Positions 1-12,340 of a stretch of DNA of 64,000 bases are shown in pieces. Position 1 is the stretch's first letter; each line of letters starts with the position of its first letter. Origin of the DNA: Sphaerolaimus hirsutus (taxonomy: Eukaryota; Nematoda; Chromadorea; Monhysterida; Sphaerolaimidae); NCBI GenBank assembly GCA_964036195.1, contig OZ038450.1, positions 23,899,208-23,963,207 on the forward strand. Reading direction: 5' to 3'. The position numbers and the translations under genes were made by a program. The notes under the pieces were generated by a model. The model was not told where the DNA came from, did no database searches, and worked only from the letters and a program-made list of their open reading frames with translations.

Positions 1-1063
1 AATAAAAATAAAACATGAATGAAATTAAAATTAAATTAAATTTTAAAGAAATTACTACAATTTTAGTAAAAATAATTTTACTCAAACCAATCCTGTTCAC
101 AAATTAAAATTAAAATTAAAATATAATGGAAAATTGAAGAATAAATAAGAATAAAATGAAACATGAAAACAAATAAAAATAACATAATATTTTAATAAAG
201 TTTTTCTACAATTTTAGTAAGAATAATTTTACTCAAAACAACCCTGAGTGTAAACTTGATACATTTAGAGATGTCTGTACATCTTTTGAAAAAGCAGTTT
301 AAAAAAGCAAGGTCATAAAAAGAACCGATTTTTACATCCTTAGTGCCCATGCCATGCCAACTGCTTAAATTATGTCAATTCCACTTCAATTGGTCAACTA
401 TTATATGGTTGACCACCTTAGTTGCTTTAATTACTTTGATTCAATTCAGTTAACTATTCTATGGTTGACCACCTTAGTTGCTTTAATTACTTTGATTCTA
501 TTCAGTTAACTATTACTCATAGTCATAACCATATCTGGGAGCTTTTAAAAACAGTTTTCTGAATACAATTTCAAATTTTCACCTCATGCTGTCAAATTTG
601 CAAATATTTTTCCCCTTCCAAGACATTTTCCTGTTTTTGTGCACTAGTCTGTGACTTGCCGAAATCAACAGTACATCTACTGCGCTTAGCTGTGTGAAAT
701 TTTGCATTTGCAAACACACGTGCACTAGCACCAACTACACACAATAAAACTAGGGCACCCTCTAGCACCCACAAATAGGTACGCAAATACCAACTCTAGA
801 AATAATTGTTTATGGCCTCACAGAAGTCACACAACAGCAGTGTCAACTTATAATGCTATCCCATGGCTCCACAGCCATTATATGACAATAGATAACATCA
901 CAAAATACTGTCACCTGTCTGATATACATGTATATGTTGTCTCATGACCATATTCAGGAGCTTTTAAAAATGTTTTATTTTTTTTAAAATGTTTTATTTA
1001 AAAAAAATATTTTTTTTAAAAACAGGGTCGTCAAAAAACTTTGTTATACTGTACACCAGATAC

Positions 1064-1305
1064 CATTTTTCCTCAAATTACCCCCAAGGAGTTTATGTTT
1101 TCATAGTGGAAGTTCTGAGGGAATTTCAAAGTGGTGTTTATTATTTAGATAAATTTTCATGAACTCCCAGTACTTATTTGTTGTTTGTAACATATGCAGA
1201 CATGAGAAAATGCAACAATAACGGCCACTGGGGGTACTACAAGGCATGGAGGGGATGAATTCTTAGTGGCCATTTTGAAGGGGGGGTATTTCAAGGAAAT
1301 ATGGT
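1064..1305. mobile_element. C-rich TA element, short degenerate copy
   Basis: This runs from ACCATTTTTCCTCAAATTAC to GTATTTCAAGGAAATATGGT. The same copy lies at 3655-3897 in the next macrorepeat unit, so it was inserted before the duplication. Confidence 0.6.
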
Positions 1306-1359
1306 AGTTATTTTGAAAGTTAAAATTGGCAAAAAGGTCACAAAGAAGTGTGTATTGAG

Positions 1360-1667
1360 CAGGGTTAGCAAAATCTCAGATAAAAATAAAATGGAAAATT
1401 GAATACAGAATACAGAATAAGAATACAAAGTAAAATGAAACATTAATAAAATTAAAATAAAATAAAAAAATAAAAAATGCTACAATTTTAGTAAAAATAA
1501 TTTTACTCAAACGAATCCTGTTCACGAACTAAGATAAAAATAAAAATATAATGGCAAATTGAAGAATAAATTAGAATAAAATGAAACAAACAAAAAATAA
1601 TGATAAAATAAAAGTGTAATTTAGTTTTAGTACGATTTTAGTAAGAATAATTTTACTCAAACCAACC
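1360..1667. mobile_element. Dimeric CAGGGTT-type MITE
   Basis: It starts CAGGGTTAGCAAAATCTCAG and ends ACTCAAACCAACCCTG. An internal CGAATCCTG near 1515 divides it into two similar AT-rich halves. The CAGGG...CCCTG termini match the elements at 39009 and 62685, which have 8-bp TSDs. No clear TSD is visible here. Related copies are at 3952, 12540 and 54983. Confidence 0.55.
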
Positions 1668-1984
1668 CTGAGTGTAAACTTGATATATTTATAGATGTCT
1701 GTACATCTTTTGAAAAAGCAGTTTAAAAAAGCAAGGTCATAAAAAGAACCGATTTTTACATCCTTAGTGTCCATGCCATGCCAACGGCTAAAATTATGTC
1801 AATTCCACTTCAATTGGTCAACTATTTTATGGTTGACCACGTTAGTTGCTTTAATTACTTCGATTCGATTCAGTTAACTATTCTATGGTTGACCACCTTA
1901 GTTGCTTTAATTACTTCGATTCTATTCAGTTAGCTATTACGTGGGTGTGGGTGCATGCCACCACAGCACAGGGTCACACCAGGT

Positions 1985-2157
1985 GCCAGTTCCACATGGA
2001 GAAAAAAAATGGCAAATGCAAAGGGAAATTTCTTTTTAGTTTTTTTTTCCTTTTTACTTGCCATTTTTCTTCTCACTTCACTTCTCACTTCTCATTTTAC
2101 TTCGCATTTGCCACCTTTCTTCTCACTTCTCCACTTGCGGAACTGGCAACAGATGAT
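1985..2157. mobile_element. Foldback MITE with GCCAGTTCC ends and TTCTCACTT array
   Basis: The left end GTGCCAGTTCCACATGGAG pairs with the right end CTTGCGGAACTGGCAAC. The interior is an iterated TTCTCACTTC-like word. Another copy is at 13143-13319. The GTTCCGCAAGT termini are shared with 33496-34143 and 34482-35256, which carry quite different internal words. Confidence 0.5.
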
Positions 2158-4281
2158 TGCAACACACCAATAAAATCCCTACAAAAATAACTCTGATGAA
2201 TTGTTTTAACCAAAATTGTTACACAAACAGCTACTTCAGCAAGTTTCAGTTAAAAATCGATTTTTGCTGCACTCTTTATCAAAAAAATTTCATCATTTTT
2301 GCAAAACTCACCTTGAAACTGCATTGGCGCCCTTTTAGGACTGCATGCCACCGCCAGGAACCAAGGGCACCACAGGTAAACGGCACCAAGTGCCAATGGT
2401 GAAAAATGGTCATTTGAAAAACGGGAGGGGGGAGTTTTTTGAGGGGGAGGGGCATTTTTTCATCAGAATATTAAGTAAAACACATGATCAATACATTGTA
2501 TAAATAGTATAAGTCAGTATAGAAATTCATTAATTCATGCAATGCAATGGATAATAAAATTTCCAATAAAATGGAAAATTGAAGAATAATACAAAATAAA
2601 ATAAAACATGAATGAAATTAAAATTAAATTAAATTTTAAAGAAATTACTACAATTTTAGTAAAAAGAAGATTACTCAAACCAATCCTGTTCACAAATTAA
2701 AATTAAAATAAAAATATAATGGAAAATTGAAGAATAAATAAGAATAAAATGAAACATGAAAACAAATAAAAATAACATAATATTTTAATAAAGTTTTACT
2801 ACAATTTTAGTAAGAATAATTTTACTCAAAACAACCCTGAGTGTAAACTTGGTACATTTAGAGATGTCTGTACATCTTTTGAAAAAGCAGTTTAAAAAAG
2901 CAAGGTCATAAAAAGAACCGATTTTTACATCCCTAGTGCCCATGCCATGCCAACTGCTTAAATTATGTCAATTCCACTTCAATTGGTCAACTATTATATG
3001 GTTGACCACCTTAGTTGCTTTAATTACTTTGATTCAATTCAGTTAACTATTCTATGGTTGACCACTTTAGTTGCTTTAATTACTTTGATTCTATTCAGTT
3101 AACTATTACTCATAGTCATAACCATATCTGGGAGCTTTTAAAAACAGTTTTCTGAATACAATTTCAAATTTTCACCTCATGCTGTCAAATTTGCAAATAT
3201 TTTTCCCCTTCCAAGACATTTTCCTGTTTTTGTGCACTAGTCTGTGACTTGCCGAAATCAACAGTACATCTACTGCGCTTAGCTATGTGAAATTTTGCAT
3301 TTGCGAACACATGTGCACTAGCACCAACTACACACAATAAAACTAGGGCACCCTCTAGCACCCACAAATAGGTACGCAAATACCAACTCTAGAAATCATT
3401 GTTTATGGCCTCACAGAAGTCACACAACAGCAGTGTCAACTTATAATGCTATCCCATGGCTCCACAGCCATTATATGACAATAGATAACATCACAAAATA
3501 CTGTCACCTGTCTGATATACATGTATATGTTGTCTCATGACCATATTCAGGAGCTTTTAAAAATGTTTTATTTTTTAAAAAATGTTTTATTTAAAAAAAA
3601 ATATTTTTTTTAAAACAGGGTCATCAAAAAACTTTGTTTTACTGTACACCAGATACCATATTTCCTCAAATTTCCCCCAGGGAGTTTATGTTTTCATAGT
3701 GGAAGTTTTGAGGGAATTTCAAAGTGGTGTTTATTATTTAGATAAATTTTCATGAACTCCCAGTACTTATTTGTTGTTTGTAACATATGCAGACATGAAA
3801 AAATGCAACAATAACGGCCACTGGGGGTACTACAAGGCAGGGAGGGGATGAATTGTTAGTGGCCATTTTGAAGGGGGGTATTTTGAGGAAATACAGTAGT
3901 TATTTTGACAGTTAAAATTGGCAAAAGGGTCACAAAGAAGTGTGTATTGAGCAGGGTTGGCAAAACTACAGAAAATAATAAAATGGAAAATTGAAGAATA
4001 ATACAAAATAAAATGAAACATTAATAAATTTAAAATAAAATTAAATAAATTAAAAATTACTATAATTTTAGTGAAAAGAATTTTACTCAAACCAATCCTG
4101 TTCACAAACTAAAATAAAAATAAAAATATAATGGAAAATTGAAGAATAAATTAGAATAAAATGAAACATAAAAATATAAATAAAATAAAATTTTAATAAA
4201 GTTTTACTACTATTTTAGTAAGAATAATTTTACTCAAACCAACCCTGATTGTAAACTTGGTAAATTTAGAGATGTCTGTAC

Positions 4282-5430
4282 CAACGATGGGTAAGTTCTC
4301 AAAAAAAAAACACTTTCTGTGTTTTGAGTTTTTCAAAAATGAATACCTGTGTTTTGAGTTTTTTTCTTGAAAAAAACTTGAGTAACTCTGTTTTTATTTC
4401 TGTGTTTTTTGTAAAAACTCAAGTTTTTTGAGTTTTTTCTAAAAAAACTCAAGTTTTTTCCAAAAAATTCGAGTTTTCCCCCAAAAAATTTTGATTTACA
4501 GCATTTCGATCTGGAAACAGTAGTTTTCTTATAAAATATTGGTTTTGCACATGTTTTAACCCCACATAACATTTGTGTATTCATTCAAGTGTCAAAAAAG
4601 TCCTTAAAAATGTCCACAATGAGGACATCAACATCACAACACCAGCAACAAAATGCCCAGAAACGACAATTTACACAGTACTCCAGAATTCTTCAATGGA
4701 TGTGCACTGTATGGAAGACTACGGAATTGATTTGAACTACAACTACCATATTACCTCGAAATACCCACATGGGCATTATTATTTTGTCAGAAAGTTTTGT
4801 AAGGATCATAGAAAATAGTAGGCATTTACATACCCAAAACAGGTTACAAATGCGTACAAACAGGATACATTTGAAATAAACATGTAGTCAGCTACACAAC
4901 CTAGTACAGTCTATGTGTAGCTGCGATACATGATGTACATCATTGGATACATGATGTACATCATCCCGGAGGGGGGTATTTCGAGGGGGGCGGGGCTTAT
5001 TATTTCACCAGTCCATATTGAGGGGAGTTAATTCAAGGGGGGGTTTATTCAAGGTAATAAGGTATACTTAAATGTCAAAACTTAAATTGTCAAATCCACC
5101 ATGAGATGTGCATGCCATCTTTAATTTCTTTTTTTGTACCATTATAAAATATGAATACATTATGTACATATTTACATACTATAGATGCTTATCTTATCTT
5201 GTTTAGTTTAACTGAATTAATGTGCATTCAACCACTTCGCTGAAAAAAACACACAAACTCAAAAAACTTTTCTGTGTTTCCGTGTTTCTGTGTTTCTGTG
5301 TTCTCCAAAAAAAAACTCATTTGAGTTTTGAGTTTTTCAAAATTTATGAGTTTCTGTGTTTATGTGTAAAACAAAAACACAGAAACTCAATGAGTTTCTG
5401 TGTTCAATTTCTGTGTTTTTTCCATCGTTG
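4282..5430. mobile_element. hAT-like non-autonomous element, CAACGATGG family, copy 1
   Basis: Termini are CAACGATGG and CCATCGTTG, flanked by a perfect 8-bp duplication GTCTGTAC (4274-4281 and 5431-5438). The undisturbed target is visible in the other macrorepeat units as GATGTCTGTACATC (e.g. 271-286). The interior is full of alternating AAACTCAAG / TTTTGAGTTT words, and a C-rich TA element sits at 4744-5064. No transposase is seen. Confidence 0.85.
4744..5064. mobile_element. C-rich TA element nested in the CAACGATGG element
   Basis: It runs from TACCATATTACCTCGAAATA to GGTAATAAGGTA, with TA at both flanks. It contains the GATACATGATGTACATCAT palindromic block that marks one subfamily, also at 20860, 41520, 44880 and 56350. 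Confidence 0.7.
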
Positions 5431-5640
5431 GTCTGTACATCTTTTGAAAAAGCAGTTTAAAAAAGCAAGGTCATAAAAAGAACTGATTTTTACATCCTTA
5501 GTGCCCGTGCCAATAGCTTAAATTATGTCAATTCCACTTCAATTGGTCAACTATTATATGGTTGACCACATTAGTTGCTTTAATTATATTGATTCTATTC
5601 AGTTAGATATTACGTGGGTGTGGGTGCATGCCACTGCAGC

Positions 5641-6790
5641 CAACGATGGGTGAGTTCTCAAAATAAAAACACTTTCTGTATTTTGAGTTTTTCAAAAATG
5701 AATATCTGTGTTTTGAGTTGTTTTCACGAAAAAACTTGAGTTTCTGTGTTTTATTTCTGTGTTTTATTTCTGTGTTGTTTTGAAAAAAACTCAAGTTAAA
5801 AAAAACTCAAGTTTTTTTTGGTATAAACTCGAGTTGTTTTACAAAAAGTTGCATTTTACAGCATTTTACTGTTGATACAGTGATTTTCTTATCAAATATT
5901 GGATTTGCATACGTTTTGTCATGTATTGGAAAATTTTCATTAGTTCACTGGAGGTAGTTTCAAATGGGTGACCACTACCTTTGACAGCTTAGGAAGTGAG
6001 GAGCCCTCAGCTCAATTGTGTGAGCTAGCAGACCCTGGTGGACACTCCTCAACACTTCGATCACAGTCCCTAATATTGTCAAAACCACCAGGAGATACAG
6101 ACACCATTATTTTTGGATACTTGTTTCATTGTTTAACTTGGATACTACTGCAAATCCTCGAATAAGATCCCCCCTCAAATAAGTCCCCCCTCAAATAAGT
6201 CCCCCCTTGAATAACTCTCCCCTGTTGGCAAGGCGAGAAAGAAATAACTCCACCCTCAAATAAGTCCCCCCTTTGAAAAACTCCCCCCTCCAAAATGTCA
6301 GAGGAAAAAATAACTCCCCTGGGGTCTTATTCGAGGATTTCGGCTATGTAGATATTTACACACTATACATGCATACCTTATGTATGCACATACACACATT
6401 GTTCAGTTCAAATTTTGTGCCTTCAATTGCTTGGATAAAAAAAACTCAAAAAACATTTCCATATTTTCTGTGTTTCTGTCTTCTCCAAAAAAAACTCATT
6501 TGAGTTTCCATGTTTTTCAAAATTGTTGATTTTCTGTGTTTCTGTGTTAAACAAAAACACGGAAACTATACATACATGCACACCTTATGTATGCACATAC
6601 ACACATTGTTCAGTTCAAATTTTGTGCCTTCAATTGCTTGGATAAAAAAACTCAAAAAACATTTCCATAAAAAAAACTCATTTGAGTTTCTGTGTTTTTC
6701 AAAATTCTTGAGTTTCCGTGTTTCTGTGTTTAACAAAAACACGGAAACTCAATGAGTTTCCTATTTAATATGTGTGTTGTTGCCATCGTT
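5641..6790. mobile_element. hAT-like element, CAACGATGG family, copy 2
   Basis: It begins CAACGATGGGTGAGTTCTC and ends near GCCATCGTTTG. The interior GAGTTTCTGTGTTT words match copy 1. A TSD was not found, so the right edge may be damaged. It holds a C-rich element (about 6150-6343) and an internal duplication of about 206 bp (6360-6465 repeated at 6566-6668). Confidence 0.65.
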
Positions 6791-6894
6791 TGTGGTGGGT
6801 AGTGATGTTAAAGGCACCGGGAAATATGGAACCGCCCTGCACAGGCACCTCTCCCATCTCGTGAAAAGGGCACCTGGCATGCCCAGTTCCCATG

Positions 6895-7150
6895 CCAACT
6901 GCTTAAATTATGTCAATTCCACTTCAATTGGTCAACTATTATATGGTTGATCACCTTAGTTGCTTTAATTACTTTGATTCTATTCAGTTAACTATTACTC
7001 ATAACCATATCTGGGAGCTTTTAAAAAACAGTTAAAAATGCTTTTTTAATGTTTCTTTTTAAAGAGGTCTTCAAAAATTTTTTCTCCATTTTTTTCACTA
7101 TTTTTAATGCATGTGCATCTGAGCAAGTAATTTACATGCTTCTGTGTTTA
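6895..7150. repeat. Macrorepeat, continuation of copy 3
   Basis: The sequence resumes with TGCCAACTGCTTAAATTATG and GGTTGATCACCTTAGTTGC, as at 357-470. It ends at GTGTTTATCCATG, which parallels 16975, where a different sequence follows. Confidence 0.7.
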
Positions 7151-7425
7151 TCCATGTGCCGGAAACGCGTAGTGTTTCCTGCGCGTTTATCACAGCATGC
7201 CCGCAGAAATCACAAGCGCTTTAACGGGTGCACACTAAAGTGTTTGCAGGGGGGAAACCCTTTAGCGTGTGTGGTTCCTGGGTGGGAGTCACGCAACACA
7301 TGTGCCACCTGCGCGCTTGCTGGGGGGAGATGCTTTAAGCGCACGTGTCTCCCAAGTTGCAAACACTTGAAGAAAACATTGGCTGCGTGTTTGCAGCCGG
7401 GAACCCCTTTAACAATTTATTGATA
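7150..7425. repeat. GC-rich repeat with AAACCCTTTA words, copy 1
   Basis: This island of higher GC contains repeated GGGAAACCCTTTA, GTGGTTCC and CATGTGCCAC words. A diverged copy is at 10020-10290. No coding potential is recognised. Confidence 0.5.
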
Positions 7426-8285
7426 AATATTGGGTGCTGCAAAATTTTTGATGCTCTGATAATGCAGGGTGGCCCAAAGATTTTGATGTTTTTTATCTTT
7501 ATTTTTTAAAGTTTTTGTTTGATGTGTGACAGTGTAGAACATAGGTTGTTGTTAATATGTATTTACATTTACTCAAAAATATGAATACTGGAGTACCCTA
7601 CGTTATACTAGAGTAAATATGTTAACATTCCCTCTGAAAAATGTACCTGTAATCAGTTTTACATATAAAAAAACAAAAATTCATAATTGTTGATTAGTAA
7701 AAATACATAACACCTTTTTCCTTTCACACAAAACTACCTGCAAATGTTCATGAGTCACTTAGCCACCCTGTATTATTGATCAAATGGATAAAACAACATG
7801 CCTATGTACATATCTCCCTTTATGAGTGTCTGAATGGAAGGACTATTGACATTTTTGAATGCAGTGTGGCTCAGGATAGAAATGAGTTATCACAATTTTT
7901 AAATTTTTATTTTTACTGCAAAAAATTTTTTATGGAAATATTTAGCAATAATGTTTGTGTTTTTTTTCAATATAAAACCAAGTTTTCACATTTGAATAAA
8001 TAGTGTTATCCTGAATAGGTACACTTATCTCACTGAACTGACCACACAGGATGTGTGTAACAGTGATTTTTATTGAACGTTATTGAGCCACTCTGTATTT
8101 ACTTAGCGCTGTTGCAGTTAATCAATACTGGGAACCTTTGAAAAATTGCGGCCAACTTCAAATTAAATGTGTCAACTACACATTAGCTTTCAACTGAATT
8201 TTCATTATTGCTACACTCACCAATTAACTGATTTAATTTTTAAAATTACGTTAACTCATAAAATAGTCTTCAACACTTTACATTT
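7425..8285. other. AT-rich stretch without recognisable feature
   Basis: The sequence is unique or degenerate and AT-rich, with only short frames. A possible weak element end, GCAGGGTGGCCC, is at 7464. I see nothing else supportable. Confidence 0.4.
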
Positions 8286-8490
8286 GAGTTTACTGGAATG
8301 AGTTATTTTTACTCTACGTCAACTGCAGTTGTTGAACACCTAATTCCAGTAAACCCAAATGCCATTCAAATTGATTTTTGAGTTTACTAAGTTTTAATTT
8401 TGCTGACAGTAAACCAGTGTGTAGTTTTACAGTTTTTCATCATAATATTTTGTTTTTACCATGGAATAATAATATCAATACGCTATTCCC
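8286..8490. repeat. Fragment of GAGTTTACTG / CAGTAAACC MITE
   Basis: GAGTTTACTGGAATGAG and CAGTAAACCAGTGTG match, in altered order, the more complete palindromic element at 9530-9715. Confidence 0.45.
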
Positions 8491-8542
8491 AGTTCACAGA
8501 GCTGAGCGGCAGCCCGGCGGCAAATACAAAGTCGTATCCAAG

Positions 8543-8653
8543 TTGCCGCGCAGCCCTGTGAACATGCCACAGCTACTGCGGCCAGCGCGACGCAATCTTT
8601 GCGTGTCGCGCTGGACGCAGTAGCCGCGGCATGTTCACAGGGCTGCGCGGCAA
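8543..8653. repeat. GC-rich hairpin with 53-bp arms
   Basis: The arm from TTGCCGCGCAGCCCTGTGAA is repeated inverted after a 3-4 base loop (GCAATCTTTGC at 8592-8602), with only a few mismatches. It could form a stable cruciform or RNA hairpin. It belongs to an outer TIR element with ends near 8489 and 9255 (TTCACAGAGCTGAGC / CTCAGCTGTGTGAA). Confidence 0.75.
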
Positions 8654-8691
8654 ACTTCACAGCACCTGTGTTCTTGCCGCTGAGCTGCGGC

Positions 8692-9236
8692 CATAGGGGA
8701 TTTTGGGGTTAGCATTTTGGGGGGGTCAACCTGCCGGCGCGTGCTAATAACTCTGGAACCGCTTTGCGAAAAATGTTGAAATTTGGATATGATCTAGTTA
8801 TAGGTTGGGGCTATGCACAATTTTGACGATTTATTTCTACGACCCCCCAGACCGGAGATAGGGCAGGTCTATAAAAACACTGTCATTTGCGTTTTTTTGG
8901 GTGTCGCCGAGAACATGCAAACTTTGAACTTTGAATAGCTTGGTCATTTGTGAACCGATTTTAGTCATTAAAATGTTAAAATGATCACAAATGTTCGGAG
9001 ACTTCATTTCTGAGGTCAAATCGGAGATACACATTTGTTTATATATCGATTTAGCCCAATTTCGAAATACAAAATTTCTGCAAAAGTTTGCTTTTTGAAC
9101 ATGCTATCCTATTCTCCTGATCGAGAGAAACTCATTAAAACTTCAACATTTTTCGCCAAGCGGTTCCCGAGTTATTAGCACGCGCCGGCAGGTTGACCCC
9201 CCCCCCCCCAAAATGCTAACCCCAAAATCCCCTATG
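8692..9236. mobile_element. 545-bp MITE of the CAYAGGGGATTTTGG family
   Basis: The ends CATAGGGGATTTTGGGGTTA and AACCCCAAAATCCCCTATG are inverted. The flanks GCTGCGGC (8684-8691) and GCTGTGGC (9237-9244) are a 7/8 duplication. It shares termini and internal modules with the 7.8-kb element at 26560-34374 and looks like a deletion derivative of it. Confidence 0.8.
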
Positions 9237-9529
9237 GCTGTGGCTCAGCTGTGTGAACCAACCGCAGTGCCCTAGATGTGTGACACTCTGTGTTCTCTGC
9301 AATTGAGTCATAGAGTGCGTTATTTCCTAGCTTTTGTAGATACTCCGCGCGAGTGGTGTAGGTCGATATTCTGTATCATTTCTAGTGTAGGCTTGCAATC
9401 ATTTTGTCACCTGATGTGTTGCTTGCTAAATATTTGCGCCATTTCTAAATATTTTTTCTTCCCAGTTTCAATATGTCATAGCCTCATCTATTCTGAATTT
9501 GGTCCCAAATGCTGCGTTAATACTGCTGC

Positions 9530-9715
9530 GCACACTAGTTTACTGTCAGATTTTGGTAAACTCACAAATCGGTTTTGTACGCATTTGAGTTTACCAGAAT
9601 GAGGTGTCTGTCAACTGCAGTTGATAGGGACTAAGAATAACTCATTTCAGTAAACTCAAATGCATTCAAAGCAGATTTATGAGTTCACCAAGATCTGTCA
9701 GTAAACTAGTGTGTG
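9530..9715. mobile_element. Small palindromic MITE, CACACTAGTTTACTG ends
   Basis: CACACTAGTTTACTGTCAGA at the left is the inverse of TCTGTCAGTAAACTAGTGTG at the right. The arms carry iterated AGTTTACC / GGTAAACTC words. Confidence 0.65.
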
Positions 9716-10019
9716 TACACGCAATGCATATTTTTACCATTTTTATTTGCCACCATGTATGTATGCAATGTAATATGTAATGCGTTATTATATTTACTCG
9801 GTGGACTTCACACTTAGTCTGGAAACCTACCATAACCCATCTGAATATTCAACCAAAAGTGTACAGTTTTTTCATCATAATATTGCGTTTTTACTATGAA
9901 ATAATTAATTCTGAAATTTATCATAAGATTTTATTCATTCAATTATGGTCGTACTCTGCGCATAGATTGTGGTCCACTGAGTAAATTTATATAATCAATA
10001 ATCAATAATTTTTTAATCA

Positions 10020-10290
10020 CTCAACGCACGTGATTCGAGCGCGCTTATGATTTTCTTAAAGCGCTTGCGGTCATGGAAACACTTTAGCAGAGGGTTTCCA
10101 GACGGCAAACACTCTAGTGTGTGCGCGCCTGCATGTTTATAATTTCGGGAACCCCATTAAGCGTCGTGGTTCCGTGATTGGAGTCGCGTGCATGCATGTG
10201 CCACTGTGCGCTTGCTGATTGGTAAACCCTTTAAGACCACGCGTAACGCGTTTATGCCTTAAAGGGTTTCCGTTGCGGCCAGCCTGCCCG
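10020..10290. repeat. GC-rich repeat with AAACCCTTTA words, copy 2
   Basis: It is a diverged copy of 7150-7425, with shared words GGGAACCCC, GTGGTTCC, GGAGTCGCG and CATGTGCCAC. Confidence 0.5.
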
Positions 10291-11157
10291 GGGGGGGGAT
10301 ATCATCACTGAATCTGCCAAGTGGGGGTTAAAATTTGATGGTGTGTGTGCAAATTTGATAGTGGGGAGTGAAAATTTGACCTTAAAACTAACTTTTTGTC
10401 ATCCTTTGCCTCTCCTGGATGCAAAAAATAGTGTAAATTTTAAATTTTATTTTGGTAAAGTTTTTCCTGTGTGTACAGATGTGTGGGGGAATGTATTTAA
10501 AATGTGTGAAATTGTTTTCTGTATACAATGTCAAATTTTCACCTCCTGCTGTCAAATTTTCACCCCCACCATGCAGTTTCAGTGACTATACACTGATTCT
10601 TTACACGTCCAGATTATAATGGCCAGACAAAAAACAAAAAAAGTTTTATGGGAGGGAACCCTGTGGCCGCAGGGGTGCAGCCATGGGGGTCCCCCTGCTG
10701 GTGCAGATAGGTAAATGTTGGGGCTACCCAACAATACAATTGGATTGGCTCCAATCATTACTGGAGCAGAGATATCATTATTTGAATAATTTTTTTTTAT
10801 TGAAATCCAGATTATATTGGCCTAGTCTTTATATCAATTTTGCATGTAAAATCATTCCATACTTTTGACACTTAGACACAATATCTATTGCTGTTTCCTT
10901 TTAGAGAACACACTCACCTTAATAAAGAGATAAGAAATTTCTCAAAAACAGTTTTATCAACTACACAAAATCAAAATCAAAATAAAACATTAATTTTATA
11001 TGGGTATTTCTTAATATTAACATTAATATTTCTAAAACTGTACATGAAGTGCCTGTTGTGCGTACTAGTTTTCGTTGTCAGGAACTAGAAGTACCAATAC
11101 CAGGCCCATATTATCACTCAAAAATTTTACACAATTTTGCCATCTTACATTTTGTAA
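10291..11157. other. AT-rich stretch without recognisable feature
   Basis: It includes two similar TCAAATTTTCACC segments near 10532-10565. No support for a gene or a bounded mobile element was found. Confidence 0.35.
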
Positions 11158-11810
11158 CTAGTGGCACTTGTAACCATACAATCTTTTGGCATTCTGAAGT
11201 GTGTAAAATAGCACATTCTGATGGTCACTTTCCAGTTCAATTGGTTCACTATTAGTTGGGTGCCCACTAGTGATGGCCAGCACTTTTTCAACCACTTTAT
11301 TCAAAAAAGCACAAGGCTCATGGCACTTTTTAATGATAAGCACTGGCAAAAATTTGCTCCAGAAGTTTTCTTTGGATTTTGGTTTTGAGGTATTTTGAAG
11401 TATTTCTGTTAGGTTGGTTGGTTGTGTGTAGGGTGTCATAATATCTTTAGGGAAAATTGAAGAAAGATTGCAGAAATTTTGCCAGAAAAATTTGTGTGAT
11501 TGAAGGAAGGTTTTGCTCTGATTGTAGTAGTTATACTCAACCCTGGACATCAAGTGCAACTACTACAAGATTAGGATCAAGAAAAATCAACACAAGACAG
11601 AATTTACTGCACTTCACCAGCTCTTTGGGTGGGAGTGCATGCTGTTTGGATTGCAGGGTGCGCCTGTGACATGAATGGATCTTGATGGATCACAAGGCAT
11701 TCTGCCATGCTTATTTGGATAATATTTTTGCTTCCACCACTTGATGAGCCTATTGAGCACCTTATGGACGTTATCTCCCCCATGTGCAAAGTGGGTGTGT
11801 GACTTAATCC
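11158..11810 (-). pseudogene. Possible minus-strand coding remnant, unrecognised
   Basis: From 11810 downward the minus strand is open for about 60 codons (for example HGGDNVHKVLNRLIKWWKQK) and ends in a stop near 11618. In another frame 11559-11158 is open for 133 codons. A sequence resembling a splice acceptor (CACTTGCAG) precedes the first segment at 11811-11819. The frame change and stop suggest a decayed gene or transposon fragment, but composition alone could also give such openings. It abuts the plus-strand exon candidate at 11818, so both readings cannot easily be right in full. I do not recognise the protein. Confidence 0.25.
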
Positions 11811-11817
11811 CTGCAAG

Positions 11818-11902
11818 TGTTATTTTTTGAAGAAAATAATCCAGTAGCCACGTGGGTGTTAAGACAAAAGTGCACGCAGCCTACACAGAGCCGCAGAATA
11901 CC
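11818..11902 (+). CDS. Candidate exon 1 of an unrecognised multi-exon gene
   Basis: The 85-bp segment follows ...CCTGCAAG and ends at a strong donor, CC|GTAAGT. Read with two leading and two trailing bases, it is open for 27 codons (VLFFEENNPVATWVLRQKC and onward). The two trailing bases CC join in phase to the single leading A of the candidate exon at 23541, giving a proline codon. The acceptor is weak (AAG, poor pyrimidine tract), and a minus-strand open stretch abuts it, so this is the least secure exon of the chain. The intron that would follow is about 11.6 kb and filled with repeats. Confidence 0.4.
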
Positions 11903-12340
11903 GTAAGTACACATATCACCAGAATAGGGATGGCCAATGTTTTTTTAAACTGTTTTATTTATATAAAAAATATTTATAAAAACAAACCAGAGGCATCGAA
12001 ACTGTTTTTTTTTAAATAAAAAACATCAGCCAAAATTTCAGTTACACATTACCATTGGTGATGGTTTTCATTGGTTTTGAGGCATTTTTAGTGGGAAGGC
12101 ATCCATTTGTTCATGCTATTGTGTTATAATAAGCCGTGATATGTTAGCGTAGTATATAATATCCAGTCAATGTGCCACCATATACTTGTACAGTGTGAAA
12201 AATCACTGACAATGTATTAGCCTTCTATTGTAACCTAATGTAAGCACTATTCCATGCTCAATTTCACTTAATGCAACAAACATTTGACAAAAGGCAATTC
12301 GCATAATGAGTCAACAAAAAACAAATATTGTTGACAGAAA
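11903..12340. other. Intronic AT-rich stretch, nothing bounded seen
   Basis: There is a TTTATAAAA-rich imperfect inverted region near 11940-12020. No element ends or coding signal were found. Confidence 0.35.

Larger units (their letters stand above)
1..4281. repeat. Macrorepeat with 2592-bp period (copies 1, 2 and start of 3)
   Basis: Bases 1-1360 reappear at 2593-3952 at a constant offset of 2592 with only scattered changes, and the junction motif CAGGGTTRGC occurs at 1360 and 3952. Each unit holds an AT-rich AAAATGGAAAATTGAAG block, a doubled 56-bp segment containing GGTTGACCACCTTAGTTGC (402-509), and a small C-rich TIR element. The third copy begins at 3952 and continues, interrupted, to about 7050. 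No gene is visible; the short reading frames here are mutually repeated and low in complexity. Confidence 0.85.

Noticed and set aside
9276..9602. A 108-codon cysteine-rich plus-strand frame
   Set aside because: It overlaps a palindromic MITE, lacks splice sites in phase with the exon chain and has no recognised motif.
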